Assembly: GCA_902783375.1 (NCBI GenBank)
Contig: CACZQN010000031.1
Location: forward strand, 62,001 to 126,000
Length of the DNA: 64,000 nt
From: an uncultured Lachnospiraceae bacterium
GTDB taxonomy: Bacteria > Bacillota > Clostridia > Lachnospirales > Lachnospiraceae
Direction: 5' to 3'
This document shows, in pieces, positions 53,085 through 60,994 of this stretch. The notes under the pieces were generated by a model. The model ran no database searches. It saw only the letters and a list, made by a program, of their open reading frames with translations, and was not told the origin of the DNA. Each line of letters opens with the position of its first letter. Within the stretch, counting starts at the first letter, position 1. Made by a program: the position numbers and the translations under genes.

Positions 53085-53492
53085 ATGGAAAGTCTCGTGG
53101 TACCTGCAAGAGTTGATCAGCTGGATGAAGTGACATCCTTTGTACTGGACAAGCTGGACGCCTTCGGATGCCCGAAGAAAACTCAGCTCCAGATCCGTCT
53201 GGCGATTGAAGAAATCTTTGTCAATATTTCAAGTTATGCCTATCATCCGGAGGAGGGGAAGGCGGAGATCCGCTGCGAAGTGCTGGACGATCCGATGCGC
53301 GTGATCATCCAGTTCTTAGATGGCGGTACGCCGTTTGATCCACTCGCAAGAGAAGATGCGGATACTTCAGAGGAAGCACTGATGGCCCGTGAGGGCGGTC
53401 TCGGTATCCTGCTGGTGAAGGACATGATGGACGATGTGCAGTACACCTATGAAGATGGGAAGAATATTCTGACAATTGTCAAAAAGCTGTAA
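53085..53492 (+). CDS. RsbW/SpoIIAB-like ATP-binding anti-sigma kinase
   Basis: 135 residues of the HATPase_c (GHKL) type: QIRLAIEEIFVNISSYAY (N-box, about 40-57; Glu and Asn for Mg-ATP), IIQFLDGGTPFDPL (G1 box) and REGGLGILLVKDMMDDVQY (G2 box, near 105). These kinases bind a sigma factor and phosphorylate a STAS antagonist. GGAGG precedes the ATG at 53085. Its expected partners flank it only as remnants: an antagonist stub just upstream and a truncated phosphatase just downstream. No sigma factor gene adjoins it, so its target is unknown. Confidence 0.85.
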   Translation: MESLVVPARVDQLDEVTSFVLDKLDAFGCPKKTQLQIRLAIEEIFVNISSYAYHPEEGKAEIRCEVLDDPMRVIIQFLDGGTPFDPLAREDADTSEEALMAREGGLGILLVKDMMDDVQYTYEDGKNILTIVKKL

Positions 53493-53503
53493 CGGGTGCA
53501 GGA

Positions 53504-53811
53504 ATGGCAGAAAAAAGTGTTCGTGAGATGAACGAACTGGAGCGGAGACATTATTCCTTGCAGGGGAGAGTCTTCCGGATGACCGTACTCGGTTCGTCTA
53601 TTCTTGGAATCGTGGCGTTCCTGATCGGAATCGGCCTCTACGGCTATGCTCTGACCAGCCAGTATATCGGAGAGTCGGTTCAGAACGTTTTGCAAGCCTG
53701 AATATCCGGACCGGCGATGAGATCGAGAATCTGACAACGGTGACGGCAGAGAAGGAACGGATCGGTGCGGAACTGAACGTGGCGACGAGAATCCAGAACC
53801 ACAGCTGGTGA
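53504..53811 (+). pseudogene. Remnant of a membrane-bound SpoIIE/RsbU-type PP2C phosphatase
   Basis: The first frame (53504-53701) encodes 65 residues: a short cytoplasmic start NELERRHYSLQGRVFR, one membrane helix (about 29-52) and a stop at 53699-53701. A second frame (about 53698-53811) continues LNIRTGDEIENLTTVTAEKERIGAELNVATRIQ, the linker that precedes the PP2C catalytic domain in RsbU-like proteins (cut here for length). It stops at 53809-53811. The sensor loop, part of the linker and the whole phosphatase domain are missing, so at least one frameshift and two deletions occurred. Probably the former partner of the kinase at 53085. Confidence 0.72.
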
Positions 53812-53837
53812 TGTGAAGCCGGTTGAAAAATAAGAGC

Positions 53838-53868
53838 CGAGGTGTCAAGGAAAGTGCTTGACACCTCG
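53838..53868 (+). terminator. Hairpin after the phosphatase remnant
   Basis: 12-bp perfect stem CGAGGTGTCAAG/CTTGACACCTCG with a 7-base loop, followed by ATTTCT. Likely terminator of the accessory patch, ahead of ylxM. Confidence 0.7.
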
Positions 53869-53910
53869 ATTTCTATATGTTATAACTTGATGGTGATGAT
53901 CTGAACAGGG

Positions 53911-54276
53911 ATGTATACAGTACTGCATGAGAAGAAAAGGTGGGCGTTTGCGTTGGATATCCTGAAGGAGCGGCTATGGCTGCTGGCTTTGTTTGACCGC
54001 TACGGGGTTTTGCTGAAAGAAGCGAATGCAAGGATGTTCCGTGCCTACTATGAAGAAGATCTGTCTCTGACGGAGATTGCCGAGAGCTTTGGCCTTACAA
54101 AGCAGGGCGTCTCGGATTCCCTGAAGCGCAGTAAGGAACAGCTGCAGCACTATGAAGAGATGATGCGGCTGCTTCAGAAAGAAAAAGAGGTGCAGCACAT
54201 ACTCGGGGAGATCCGGAAAGATCAGAAGGATAAATGGCTTTTGTCAAAGCTCGATGAACTCGAGCAGTTGTTATAA
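53911..54276 (+). CDS. ylxM: YlxM-like helix-turn-helix protein, SRP-associated
   Basis: 121 residues. ALFDRYGVLLKEANARMFRAYYEEDLSLTEIAESFGLTKQGVSDSLKRSKEQL (about 25-78; quoted in part) is the sigma-4-like HTH of YlxM, which accompanies ffh in Firmicutes and modulates SRP. The first 15-18 residues are unlike other YlxM proteins. A TTG at 53956 (giving MDILKERLWLL) with AAAAGGTGG upstream may be the real start. It precedes ffh by 11 bases. Confidence 0.85.
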   Translation: MYTVLHEKKRWAFALDILKERLWLLALFDRYGVLLKEANARMFRAYYEEDLSLTEIAESFGLTKQGVSDSLKRSKEQLQHYEEMMRLLQKEKEVQHILGEIRKDQKDKWLLSKLDELEQLL

Positions 54277-54287
54277 GGAGAAAGACT

Positions 54288-55628
54288 GTGGCATTTGACT
54301 TAACTGAGAAGCTGCAGAATGTATTCAAGAACCTCCGCAGCAAAGGTAAGTTGACCGAGGCGGATGTAAAGTCTGCGCTGAAGGAAGTCAAGATCGCACT
54401 TCTTGAGGCGGATGTCAACTTCAAGGTTGTCAAGAATTTCGTAAAGACCATCGAAGAGCGGGCGGTTGGTCAGGATGTGATGAATTCCCTGACTCCCGGG
54501 CAGATGGTCATCAAGATTGTGAATGAAGAGATGATCTCGCTTCTGGGTTCTGAGACGACGGAGATCAGCATGAAGCCGGGCGGTGAGATGACCATCATCA
54601 TGATGGTTGGTCTGCAGGGTGCCGGCAAGACGACAACGACAGCAAAGCTTGCCGCGAAGCTGAAGTCTCAGGGCAGGAATCCTCTGCTGGTTGCCTGTGA
54701 TGTCTACAGGCCTGCAGCTGTGCAGCAGCTGCAGACCAACGGTGATAAGGTCGGCGTACCGGTCTTTACGATGGGCACCGGACATGCGCCGGAGAACATC
54801 GCAAAGGCTGCTGTGGAACACGCGCAGAAGAATGGTTACAACCTGCTTTTCCTGGATACAGCCGGTCGTCTGCAGATTGATGATTCCATGATGGAGGAAC
54901 TCTCCCGCATCAAGGAGACGGTTGATGTGACAGACACGATTCTGGTCGTTGATGCGATGACAGGTCAGGAAGCGGTGAATGTCGCCAAAACCTTTGATGA
55001 GAGAACCGGGATTACCGGCGTGATTCTGACCAAGCTTGACGGCGATACCAGAGGTGGTGCGGCTCTTTCGATCCGGGCAGTGACCGGAAAGCCGATCTTT
55101 TATGCCGCAAACGGTGAGAAGCTGACGGATCTGGAGCAGTTTTATCCGGACAGAATGGCGAACCGGATCCTTGGCATGGGCGATGTGCTGACGCTGATCG
55201 ACAAGGCGCAGGCCTCCATTGATGAGGAAAAGAGCAGGGAACTGGAAAAGAAACTGAAGAAGGCAGAATTTGATTTCAATGATATGCTGGATCAGTTCGC
55301 GCAGATCGAATCGATGGGCAGTATCAAGGACATCTTAGGAATGATGCCGACCCAGATGACCGGAAAGATCTCAGACGAGGATATTGATGAGAGTGCCTTC
55401 GGGAGAACCAAGGCGATCATCTATTCGATGACGAAGGAGGAGCGTGCCAATCCGGATCTGCTCAATATCTCCAGAAAGCAGAGAATTGCGAAGGGCGCAG
55501 GCGTTGACATCGCAGAAGTAAACCGGCTCGTCAAGCAGATGGACCAGATGAAGAAGGTCATGAAGCAGATGAGCGGGATGATGAAGGGAAAGGGCAGAAA
55601 GCGGTTCAATCTGCCGTTCGGATTATAA
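54288..55628 (+). CDS. ffh: Signal recognition particle protein Ffh
   Basis: 446 residues: N domain, G domain with GLQGAGKTTTTAKLA (P-loop, about 105-119), DTAGRLQIDD, TKLDGDTRGGAALS, and the M domain (about 300-446) rich in Met for signal-peptide and 4.5S/6S RNA binding. Recognises nascent membrane proteins and delivers them to FtsY. Starts with GTG at 54288, with AAGGAG spaced correctly. Operon ylxM-ffh-rpsP-khpA-rimM-trmD. Confidence 0.97.
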   Translation: MAFDLTEKLQNVFKNLRSKGKLTEADVKSALKEVKIALLEADVNFKVVKNFVKTIEERAVGQDVMNSLTPGQMVIKIVNEEMISLLGSETTEISMKPGGEMTIIMMVGLQGAGKTTTTAKLAAKLKSQGRNPLLVACDVYRPAAVQQLQTNGDKVGVPVFTMGTGHAPENIAKAAVEHAQKNGYNLLFLDTAGRLQIDDSMMEELSRIKETVDVTDTILVVDAMTGQEAVNVAKTFDERTGITGVILTKLDGDTRGGAALSIRAVTGKPIFYAANGEKLTDLEQFYPDRMANRILGMGDVLTLIDKAQASIDEEKSRELEKKLKKAEFDFNDMLDQFAQIESMGSIKDILGMMPTQMTGKISDEDIDESAFGRTKAIIYSMTKEERANPDLLNISRKQRIAKGAGVDIAEVNRLVKQMDQMKKVMKQMSGMMKGKGRKRFNLPFGL

Positions 55629-55706
55629 TCTATGTATGGAATGAATGGTCAGAAGACGATCAGATCATTTACATAAAGAAATCATATTTTTCAGGAGGAC
55701 AAGAAA

Positions 55707-55949
55707 ATGGTTAAGATCAGACTGATGAGAATGGGCGAGAAGAGAAATCCGTTCTATAGAGTTGTCGTTGCTGATGAGAGAAATGCTCAGCACGGTAACT
55801 TCATTGCACAGGTTGGTACCTACAATCCGACTGTTGAGCCGTCGGCAATCAATCTGGATGCAGACGAAGTCAAGAAGTGGCTTGCAAATGGTGCTCAGCC
55901 GACTGAGACTGTTGCAAAGCTCATCAAGAGAGCCGGCATTCTGGACTGA
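55707..55949 (+). CDS. rpsP: 30S ribosomal protein S16
   Basis: 80 residues starting [25 protein letters not shown], followed by VGTYNP and a C-terminal [21 protein letters not shown], the normal length for Firmicutes S16. Small-subunit assembly protein. Perfect AGGAGG upstream. Confidence 0.97.
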   Translation: MVKIRLMRMGEKRNPFYRVVVADERNAQHGNFIAQVGTYNPTVEPSAINLDADEVKKWLANGAQPTETVAKLIKRAGILD

Positions 55950-55969
55950 GACACCAGGAGGTGCGGTAG

Positions 55970-56197
55970 ATGAAAGAACTCGTTCAGGTCATCGCCGTGG
56001 CCCTCGTTGATCATCCCGATGAGGTTTTTGTGAGCGAGCGGGAAGAGAATGGTGAACTGATCGTGGAGCTGCATGTGGCCGCAGATGACATGGGTAAGGT
56101 CATCGGCAAACAGGGGCGGATCGCGAAGGCAATTCGGACTGTGGTAAAAGCTGCTGCAACCAGAGACGACCAGAAGGTCATGGTAGAGATCTTGTAA
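55970..56197 (+). CDS. khpA: KhpA-type KH-domain RNA-binding protein
   Basis: 75 residues with one KH domain: IAVALVDHPDEVFV, then GKVIGKQGRIAKAIRTVVKAA (GxxG loop GKQG). KhpA (YlqC) pairs with KhpB and binds many RNAs. Position between rpsP and rimM is the standard one. AGGAGGTG precedes the ATG. Confidence 0.95.
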   Translation: MKELVQVIAVALVDHPDEVFVSEREENGELIVELHVAADDMGKVIGKQGRIAKAIRTVVKAAATRDDQKVMVEIL

Positions 56198-56224
56198 GAC
56201 ATGCCGTGTAAGCGGTAACGTGGG

Positions 56225-56250
56225 AAGGACTGCCTGCTCGGCAGTCCTTT
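56225..56250 (+). terminator. Hairpin/attenuator between khpA and rimM
   Basis: 10-bp perfect stem AAGGACTGCC/GGCAGTCCTT with a 5-base loop followed by TTTCTC. A likely partial terminator that lowers expression of rimM-trmD compared with rpsP. Confidence 0.7.
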
Positions 56251-56272
56251 CTCGGCATCAGGAGGAATGAAA

Positions 56273-56812
56273 ATGGTTGATTATATCCGGATCGGCGTCC
56301 TGACATCGACGCACGGGCTGAAGGGGGAGATCAAGGTCTACCCGACCACAGACTATGTAGAACAGTATGAAGATCTGACCAGGGTGTTCATTGATCTGGC
56401 CTCCGGGAAGAACAGTATCCGCGGTGAAGGACTCCTGGAACTGGAGATGGAAAAAGCACGCTTCACGAAGGATCTGGTGATCGTCAAGTTCAAGGGAATC
56501 GATGATATCGATGCTGTCGCAAAGTATAAGGGGAAGGATCTGCTGATCGCAAGAGAAGATGCCGTCCCGCTTGAGGAAGGACAGGTCTTTATTGCAGATC
56601 TGATCGGCTGCCAGGTCTATGATGAAGATGGCAGCTGCCTCGGGGAGACGACAGAAGTTCTTGAGACTGCAGCGAATGATGTCCTGGTGGTGAAGCGGCC
56701 GGCGGAAAACAAGCCGGCGGAAGTCTGCATCCCATATATTCCGGACTGCATCCTGAACGTGGATGTGGAGGAAAAGCGGATCGATGTACATCTGCTGCCG
56801 GGGCTGCTGTAA
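56273..56812 (+). CDS. rimM: 16S rRNA processing protein RimM
   Basis: 179 residues. N-terminal RimM barrel starts DYIRIGVLTSTHGLKGEIKVYP (about 3-24), the C-terminal PRC-barrel-like domain has IADLIGCQVYDEDGSCLGE and ends IPYIPDCILNVDVEEKRIDVHLLPGLL. Helps mature the 30S head. ATG at 56273 lies 7 bases after GGAGG; an ATG at 56267 is too close. Confidence 0.94.
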   Translation: MVDYIRIGVLTSTHGLKGEIKVYPTTDYVEQYEDLTRVFIDLASGKNSIRGEGLLELEMEKARFTKDLVIVKFKGIDDIDAVAKYKGKDLLIAREDAVPLEEGQVFIADLIGCQVYDEDGSCLGETTEVLETAANDVLVVKRPAENKPAEVCIPYIPDCILNVDVEEKRIDVHLLPGLL

Positions 56813-56823
56813 GGGAGGCTGTC

Positions 56824-57576
56824 TTGAAAATTGCGATTATGACCTTATTTCCGGAGATGGTCGATGGAATCCTTGCAGAGAGCATCCTCGGGCGGGCGCA
56901 GAAGAATGGCCTGCTGGAGATCCGGTCCTATAACATCCGGGATTATACGCTTGATAAGCACCGGCATGTCGATGACTACTGTTACAGCGGCGGGGCCGGC
57001 ATGCTGATGCAGGCAGAACCAATCTGGCGCTGCTATCAGCAGGTGCTCGCGGATTTCGGGATCGAGGATCAGGAAGGGATGGACGGTGTGCCTGTGAAAG
57101 TCCTCTATATGTCCCCGCAGGGGGAAGTGTTCAGGCAATCTACGGCTGTAGAATTATCTGAAGAGGAATGCCTGATCTTTCTGTGCGGTCACTATGAGGG
57201 CGTGGATGAGCGTGCACTGGAACTGCTTCATGCAAGACCGGTGTCCATCGGAGACTATGTCCTGACCGGCGGAGAGATGCCTGCCTGTATCATGATAGAT
57301 GCCATTGCCAGGCTGATTCCGGGGGTTCTCGGGAACAGCGAATCGCCGGTCGGAGAATCTTTTACAGACGGTCTGCTGGAGCATCCGCAGTACACCAGGC
57401 CGGAGGAGTTCATGGGACTCCGGGTGCCGGATATCCTCCTGTCCGGAGATCATAAAAAGATTGAACAATGGAAACTGGAGGCGTCCCTCGCCAGGACCAA
57501 AGAGCGCCGGCCGGAGCTCTATGAAGAATATCTGGCAACGCACAAGCTGCCGAAAAAGACAAAACTACCGGAGTAG
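56824..57576 (+). CDS. trmD: tRNA (guanine-N1)-methyltransferase
   Basis: 250 residues of the SPOUT fold with trefoil knot: IMTLFPEMVDGILAESILGRA at the start, DDYCYSGGAGMLMQAEP (near 50-65), FLCGHYEGVDERAL (near 120) and SIGDYVLTGGEMPA (near 140). Makes m1G37 in tRNAs, preventing +1 frameshifting. The start is TTG at 56824, with GGGAGG at normal spacing; the frame then begins MKIAIMTLF as in other TrmD proteins. Confidence 0.96.
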   Translation: MKIAIMTLFPEMVDGILAESILGRAQKNGLLEIRSYNIRDYTLDKHRHVDDYCYSGGAGMLMQAEPIWRCYQQVLADFGIEDQEGMDGVPVKVLYMSPQGEVFRQSTAVELSEEECLIFLCGHYEGVDERALELLHARPVSIGDYVLTGGEMPACIMIDAIARLIPGVLGNSESPVGESFTDGLLEHPQYTRPEEFMGLRVPDILLSGDHKKIEQWKLEASLARTKERRPELYEEYLATHKLPKKTKLPE

Positions 57577-57590
57577 AAAGGAATGGAATC

Positions 57591-58832
57591 ATGAAGAACA
57601 GAGATGTGAGGAAGATTTTAAAGGATACGGACTTTATCCATACAAGCGGAACGGCGGAGGAACTGAAGGTTGCAGAATATCTGAAGGCGTGTGCGGAATC
57701 CCTCGGTGCTTCTGCAAAGATCGAAGCTTTTCCGGTTGCCATGGCTGAGATGAAGGATGCGCATCTGTATGTGACCTATGCGAACGGAAAGAACGAGGAG
57801 ATTGCCTGTGAAGGCTTCCGTCTCTCGGGAAGCGGTGAAGTGGAAGCACCGGTTCTGTATCTGCCGGAGATCACGCCGGTGACACTCACAGGCGTCAGGG
57901 GGAAGATCGTGCTGCTTGATGTCGGTGTCGGATATTTCACCTATCATGATCTGCTCGATCACGGCGCTGCCGGAATCATCACGTATGATGGCAATGTCCG
58001 CTATCCGGACCATGATATCGATAAGAAGGAACTTCGCCCGCATGTGGTAGACGGCGGAGCAAGGCTGCTGGCTGCCAACATCAATGCAAAAGATGCATTC
58101 CGCCTGGTCAAGGGCGGCGTGACGACGGCGAAGATCGTGATCGACCAGCAGGAATCCATGGGGGAATCGCACAATGTCATTGCGGAGATTCCGGGGGAAA
58201 CGGATGAATGGATTGTCATGTCCGCACACTATGATACCGTGCCGCTCTCAAGAGGTTCCTATGACAATATGTCCGGCTGCATCGGCCTGCTGCTGGTCCT
58301 GGAAGCACTTGCCGGTAAGAAACACCGCTATGGTATCCGCTTCATCTTCTGCGGCAGCGAGGAAAGAGGCCTGCTTGGTTCGAAAGCATATGTCAGAGAT
58401 CATGATAGTGTGCTTGAGAAGATCGCTCTGGATGTGAATCTCGATATGATCGGAACCTATATGGGGAAATTCATCGCCCGCGTCTCTGCAGAGGAAGCGC
58501 TGGTTTCCTATATCCGCTACTTTGCGGCAGAGATGGGATGGGGCATCGAGTCGAGACAGGGCGTCTACTCGAGCGATTCCACTCCGTTTGCAGATAAGGG
58601 AGTACCTTCCCTGTCCTTTGCAAGGCTTGCCGGTCCGAGCCAGGCGACAATCCACAACCGCTACGATACGCCGGAGATCCTTTCCGATGAGCAGATCCGG
58701 AAGGACGGCGCATTCATCACGGAATTCGTCCGCAGAATGGCTGACGCGGCTGTCTGCCCGGTGAAACGGGAGATCCCGGAGAAAGTCAAGAAAGAACTCG
58801 ACGAATACATGGCAAGGAAGCGGAAAGAGTAA
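57591..58832 (+). CDS. M28 family metallopeptidase with PA domain
   Basis: 413 residues, no signal peptide. The peptidase domain has the two-zinc set: SAHYDTV (His, Asp), DNMSG (bridging Asp), CGSEERGLLGS (catalytic Glu and ligand Glu), NLDMIGTYMG (Asp) and IHNRYDTPE (His). A protease-associated insert (about 75-200) sits before it. Probably a cytoplasmic aminopeptidase. It lies between trmD and rplS, where most related genomes have rplS directly after trmD, so it is an insertion in a conserved block. AAAGGAATG precedes the ATG. Confidence 0.9.
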   Translation: MKNRDVRKILKDTDFIHTSGTAEELKVAEYLKACAESLGASAKIEAFPVAMAEMKDAHLYVTYANGKNEEIACEGFRLSGSGEVEAPVLYLPEITPVTLTGVRGKIVLLDVGVGYFTYHDLLDHGAAGIITYDGNVRYPDHDIDKKELRPHVVDGGARLLAANINAKDAFRLVKGGVTTAKIVIDQQESMGESHNVIAEIPGETDEWIVMSAHYDTVPLSRGSYDNMSGCIGLLLVLEALAGKKHRYGIRFIFCGSEERGLLGSKAYVRDHDSVLEKIALDVNLDMIGTYMGKFIARVSAEEALVSYIRYFAAEMGWGIESRQGVYSSDSTPFADKGVPSLSFARLAGPSQATIHNRYDTPEILSDEQIRKDGAFITEFVRRMADAAVCPVKREIPEKVKKELDEYMARKRKE

Positions 58833-58898
58833 GATAGGACCGACAGCGCTGCATTCAAGAGATCAGCGAAGATTAATCCGTTCCGCCAAAAGTTTTAC

Positions 58899-58927
58899 TT
58901 GCATTTGCGATTCCTTTATGTTAAAAT
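58899..58927 (+). promoter_or_regulatory. rplS promoter
   Basis: TTGCAT (58899-58904), 17-base spacer, TAAAAT (58922-58927). About 95 bases of leader before rplS; L19 is often autoregulated through its leader in Firmicutes, but I could not confirm the motif. Confidence 0.7.
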
Positions 58928-59028
58928 GTATACCTGTGTAATCAGGTGGTCCTCTGTTGCCGTATAAGTAGTATATGAAGCGCATATAACGATGAGCATT
59001 AAGAACACCGACGTAAAGGAGAAAAGAG

Positions 59029-59382
59029 ATGAACGAACTGATCAGAGAGATCGAGGCTGAACAGCTGAAGAAGGATCTGGCGGACTTCACCGTTGGTGAT
59101 ACTGTCAGAGTGTATGCGAAGGTCAAGGAAGGCCAGAGAGAAAGAATTCAGATGTTCGAAGGCACTGTCCTGAAGAGACAGGGCGGCGGCGCAAGAGAGA
59201 CATTCACTGTCAGAAAGGTTTCCGGCGGTGTTGGTGTCGAGAGAACCTGGCCGGTACATTCTCCGAACGTGGAGAAGATCGAAGTTGTTCGCCATGGTAA
59301 GGTGAGAAGAGCGAAGCTGAACTACCTGCGTAAGCGCATCGGTAAAGCTGCTAAGCTTAAGGAAGTTGTTTCAAACAACTGA
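59029..59382 (+). CDS. rplS: 50S ribosomal protein L19
   Basis: 117 residues: [35 protein letters not shown] and [33 protein letters not shown] are classic L19 (quoted in part). Sits at the 30S-50S interface. AAAGGAG precedes the ATG. Own promoter and a following terminator. Confidence 0.97.
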   Translation: MNELIREIEAEQLKKDLADFTVGDTVRVYAKVKEGQRERIQMFEGTVLKRQGGGARETFTVRKVSGGVGVERTWPVHSPNVEKIEVVRHGKVRRAKLNYLRKRIGKAAKLKEVVSNN

Positions 59383-59393
59383 TGATCAAGTCT

Positions 59394-59427
59394 AAAAGGA
59401 CAACTGCATCTTGTGGTTGTCCTTTTT
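59394..59427 (+). terminator. Rho-independent terminator of rplS
   Basis: AAAAGGACAAC/GTTGTCCTTTT, 11 bp, 11-base loop and T-run. It separates rplS from the LepB-like gene, which therefore depends on read-through or an unseen promoter. Confidence 0.9.
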
Positions 59428-59440
59428 CCGTTGAGTAGAG

Positions 59441-60043
59441 ATGGCAAAGAGCAGATATGAGAAGATGCTGAAGAAGTCGCAGAAGATCTCTCTGCCGAGG
59501 AGGATCCTCCGGGAGATCATTCTCTGGACCGTCTGCCTGTCCGCGGCGGTCGGGGGTGCGTACTACCTCAGCAACCGGTATTTTATGAAGACAGAGATGG
59601 TGGGGACGGCCATGCTCCCGACCATTGAAGAGGGCTGTGAGATCCTGATTGAGAAGTTCTCGTATGAGCGGCAGGATCCGGAGCGGTTCGATATCGTCGT
59701 ATACCGCGAAGACAGCGAGGAACATCATTTTTACTACGTGAGGCGGATCATCGGGCTGCCAGGTGAACTGGTGCAGATCCAGAATGGTGTGATCCGGATC
59801 AACGGGGAAGCGGTCACGGAGCCGATGGCGGTGGATCCGATGGAGTACGGCGGCCTTGCGGAGGATGGACTGCGCGTTCCTGCCGGCACCTATTTTGTCC
59901 TGGGTGACAACCGGAATGCCAGCGAGGACAGCCGCTATGCGACGATCGGCAACATTCCGGAGGAGAATATCGTCGGAAGGGCATGGCTGTCCCTTTCGCC
60001 GATCGAGGTGCTTGCGGAACGGAACCCGGCGAAGGAAGAATAG
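59441..60043 (+). CDS. Signal peptidase I homologue lacking both catalytic residues
   Basis: 200 residues with the single N-terminal membrane anchor (about 27-45) and the S26 fold. Box B, normally G-x-SM-x-PT, reads VGTAMLPTIEEG, with Ala57 (codon GCC) in place of the nucleophile Ser. Box D, normally YVKRVIGLPGD, reads YVRRIIGLPGE, with Arg101 (AGG) in place of the general-base Lys. Box E GDNRNASEDSR and C-terminal GRAWLSLSP are intact. The gene is otherwise full length and open, between rplS and rbgA, the usual lepB position. It is best read as a non-catalytic SPase-fold protein. A weak ribosome-binding site (GAGTAGAG) precedes the ATG. Confidence 0.9.
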   Translation: MAKSRYEKMLKKSQKISLPRRILREIILWTVCLSAAVGGAYYLSNRYFMKTEMVGTAMLPTIEEGCEILIEKFSYERQDPERFDIVVYREDSEEHHFYYVRRIIGLPGELVQIQNGVIRINGEAVTEPMAVDPMEYGGLAEDGLRVPAGTYFVLGDNRNASEDSRYATIGNIPEENIVGRAWLSLSPIEVLAERNPAKEE

Positions 60044-60084
60044 GAACGTTATTAAGATAGTTATATCAGATTTGACGGTGATCG

Positions 60085-60969
60085 ATGGAAGAGAAGAAGA
60101 AAGATATCCACTGGTATCCCGGGCATATGACCAAAGCGATCCGGCAGATGCAGGAGGATATCAAGCTGATTGATGTCGTGGTGGAGATCGTGGACGCGCG
60201 GATTCCGATGAGTTCCAAGAATCCGGATATCGACACCCTGGCGAAGGGCAAATCGCGGATTCTCCTGCTGAACAAGGCTGATCTTGCCGATGAGGATCAG
60301 ACGGAGGCGTGGAAGACCTGGTATGAAGGGAAGGGCTTTCTCGTTGCGGCGATCAATGCGAAGAACGGGAACGGCGTCCGGAAGATCCGGGACCTCGTGG
60401 CGGAAGCGGCGAAGGAAAAGCGGGAACGGGACCGGAAGCGCGGGATCCTGAACCGGCCGGTCCGCTGTATGGTGGCCGGCATTCCGAATGTGGGAAAGTC
60501 CACCTTTATCAACAGTTTTGCCGGCAGAGCGGTCACAAAGACCGGCAATACGCCCGGCGTCACGCGCGGAAAGCAGTGGATTCGTCTGAACAAGGAAGTG
60601 GAGCTGCTCGATACGCCCGGGATTCTCTGGCCGAAATTTGAGAGCCAGACGGTGGCGGAGCGGATTGCATTTATCGGATCCATCCGCGATGAAGTGGTGA
60701 ACCAGCGTGATCTCGGGATCCGGTTTGTGAACTGGATCGAGGGCGCTTATCCGGGGAAATTGGCTGCTTACTACGGGATTCCGCAGGCAGAGGAGGCCAT
60801 CGCACTTCTTTCTGCGATCGCGGAAAAGCGTGCGGCACTGAAAAAGGGCGGGGAACCGGATTTTGACCGGGCAGCCCAGATGGTGCTGGATGATGTGAAG
60901 AACGGAAGACTCGGCCGGATGACCTTTGATACGGTTGCCGAGATGACTGACGGCAGCGAAGAAGCATGA
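60085..60969 (+). CDS. rbgA: Ribosome biogenesis GTPase YlqF/RbgA
   Basis: 294 residues of circularly permuted GTPase order: G4 LNKADLAD (about 55), then G1 GIPNVGKSTFIN (near 133), G2/G3 TPGVTRGKQW and DTPGILWPKF, followed by a C-terminal RNA-binding region. Needed for late 50S assembly. The start MEEKKKDIHWYPGHMTKAIRQM is typical. Ribosome-binding site is weak (GGTGATCG). Confidence 0.95.
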   Translation: MEEKKKDIHWYPGHMTKAIRQMQEDIKLIDVVVEIVDARIPMSSKNPDIDTLAKGKSRILLLNKADLADEDQTEAWKTWYEGKGFLVAAINAKNGNGVRKIRDLVAEAAKEKRERDRKRGILNRPVRCMVAGIPNVGKSTFINSFAGRAVTKTGNTPGVTRGKQWIRLNKEVELLDTPGILWPKFESQTVAERIAFIGSIRDEVVNQRDLGIRFVNWIEGAYPGKLAAYYGIPQAEEAIALLSAIAEKRAALKKGGEPDFDRAAQMVLDDVKNGRLGRMTFDTVAEMTDGSEEA

Positions 60970-60994
60970 TGGGCTGCCGGTAAAAGGAAGAAGT

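Noticed and set aside
58928..59028. L19 leader regulatory RNA
   Set aside because: The position is right, but I could not recognise the conserved leader structure by eye, so it is not listed as an ncRNA. A covariance-model search would decide it.
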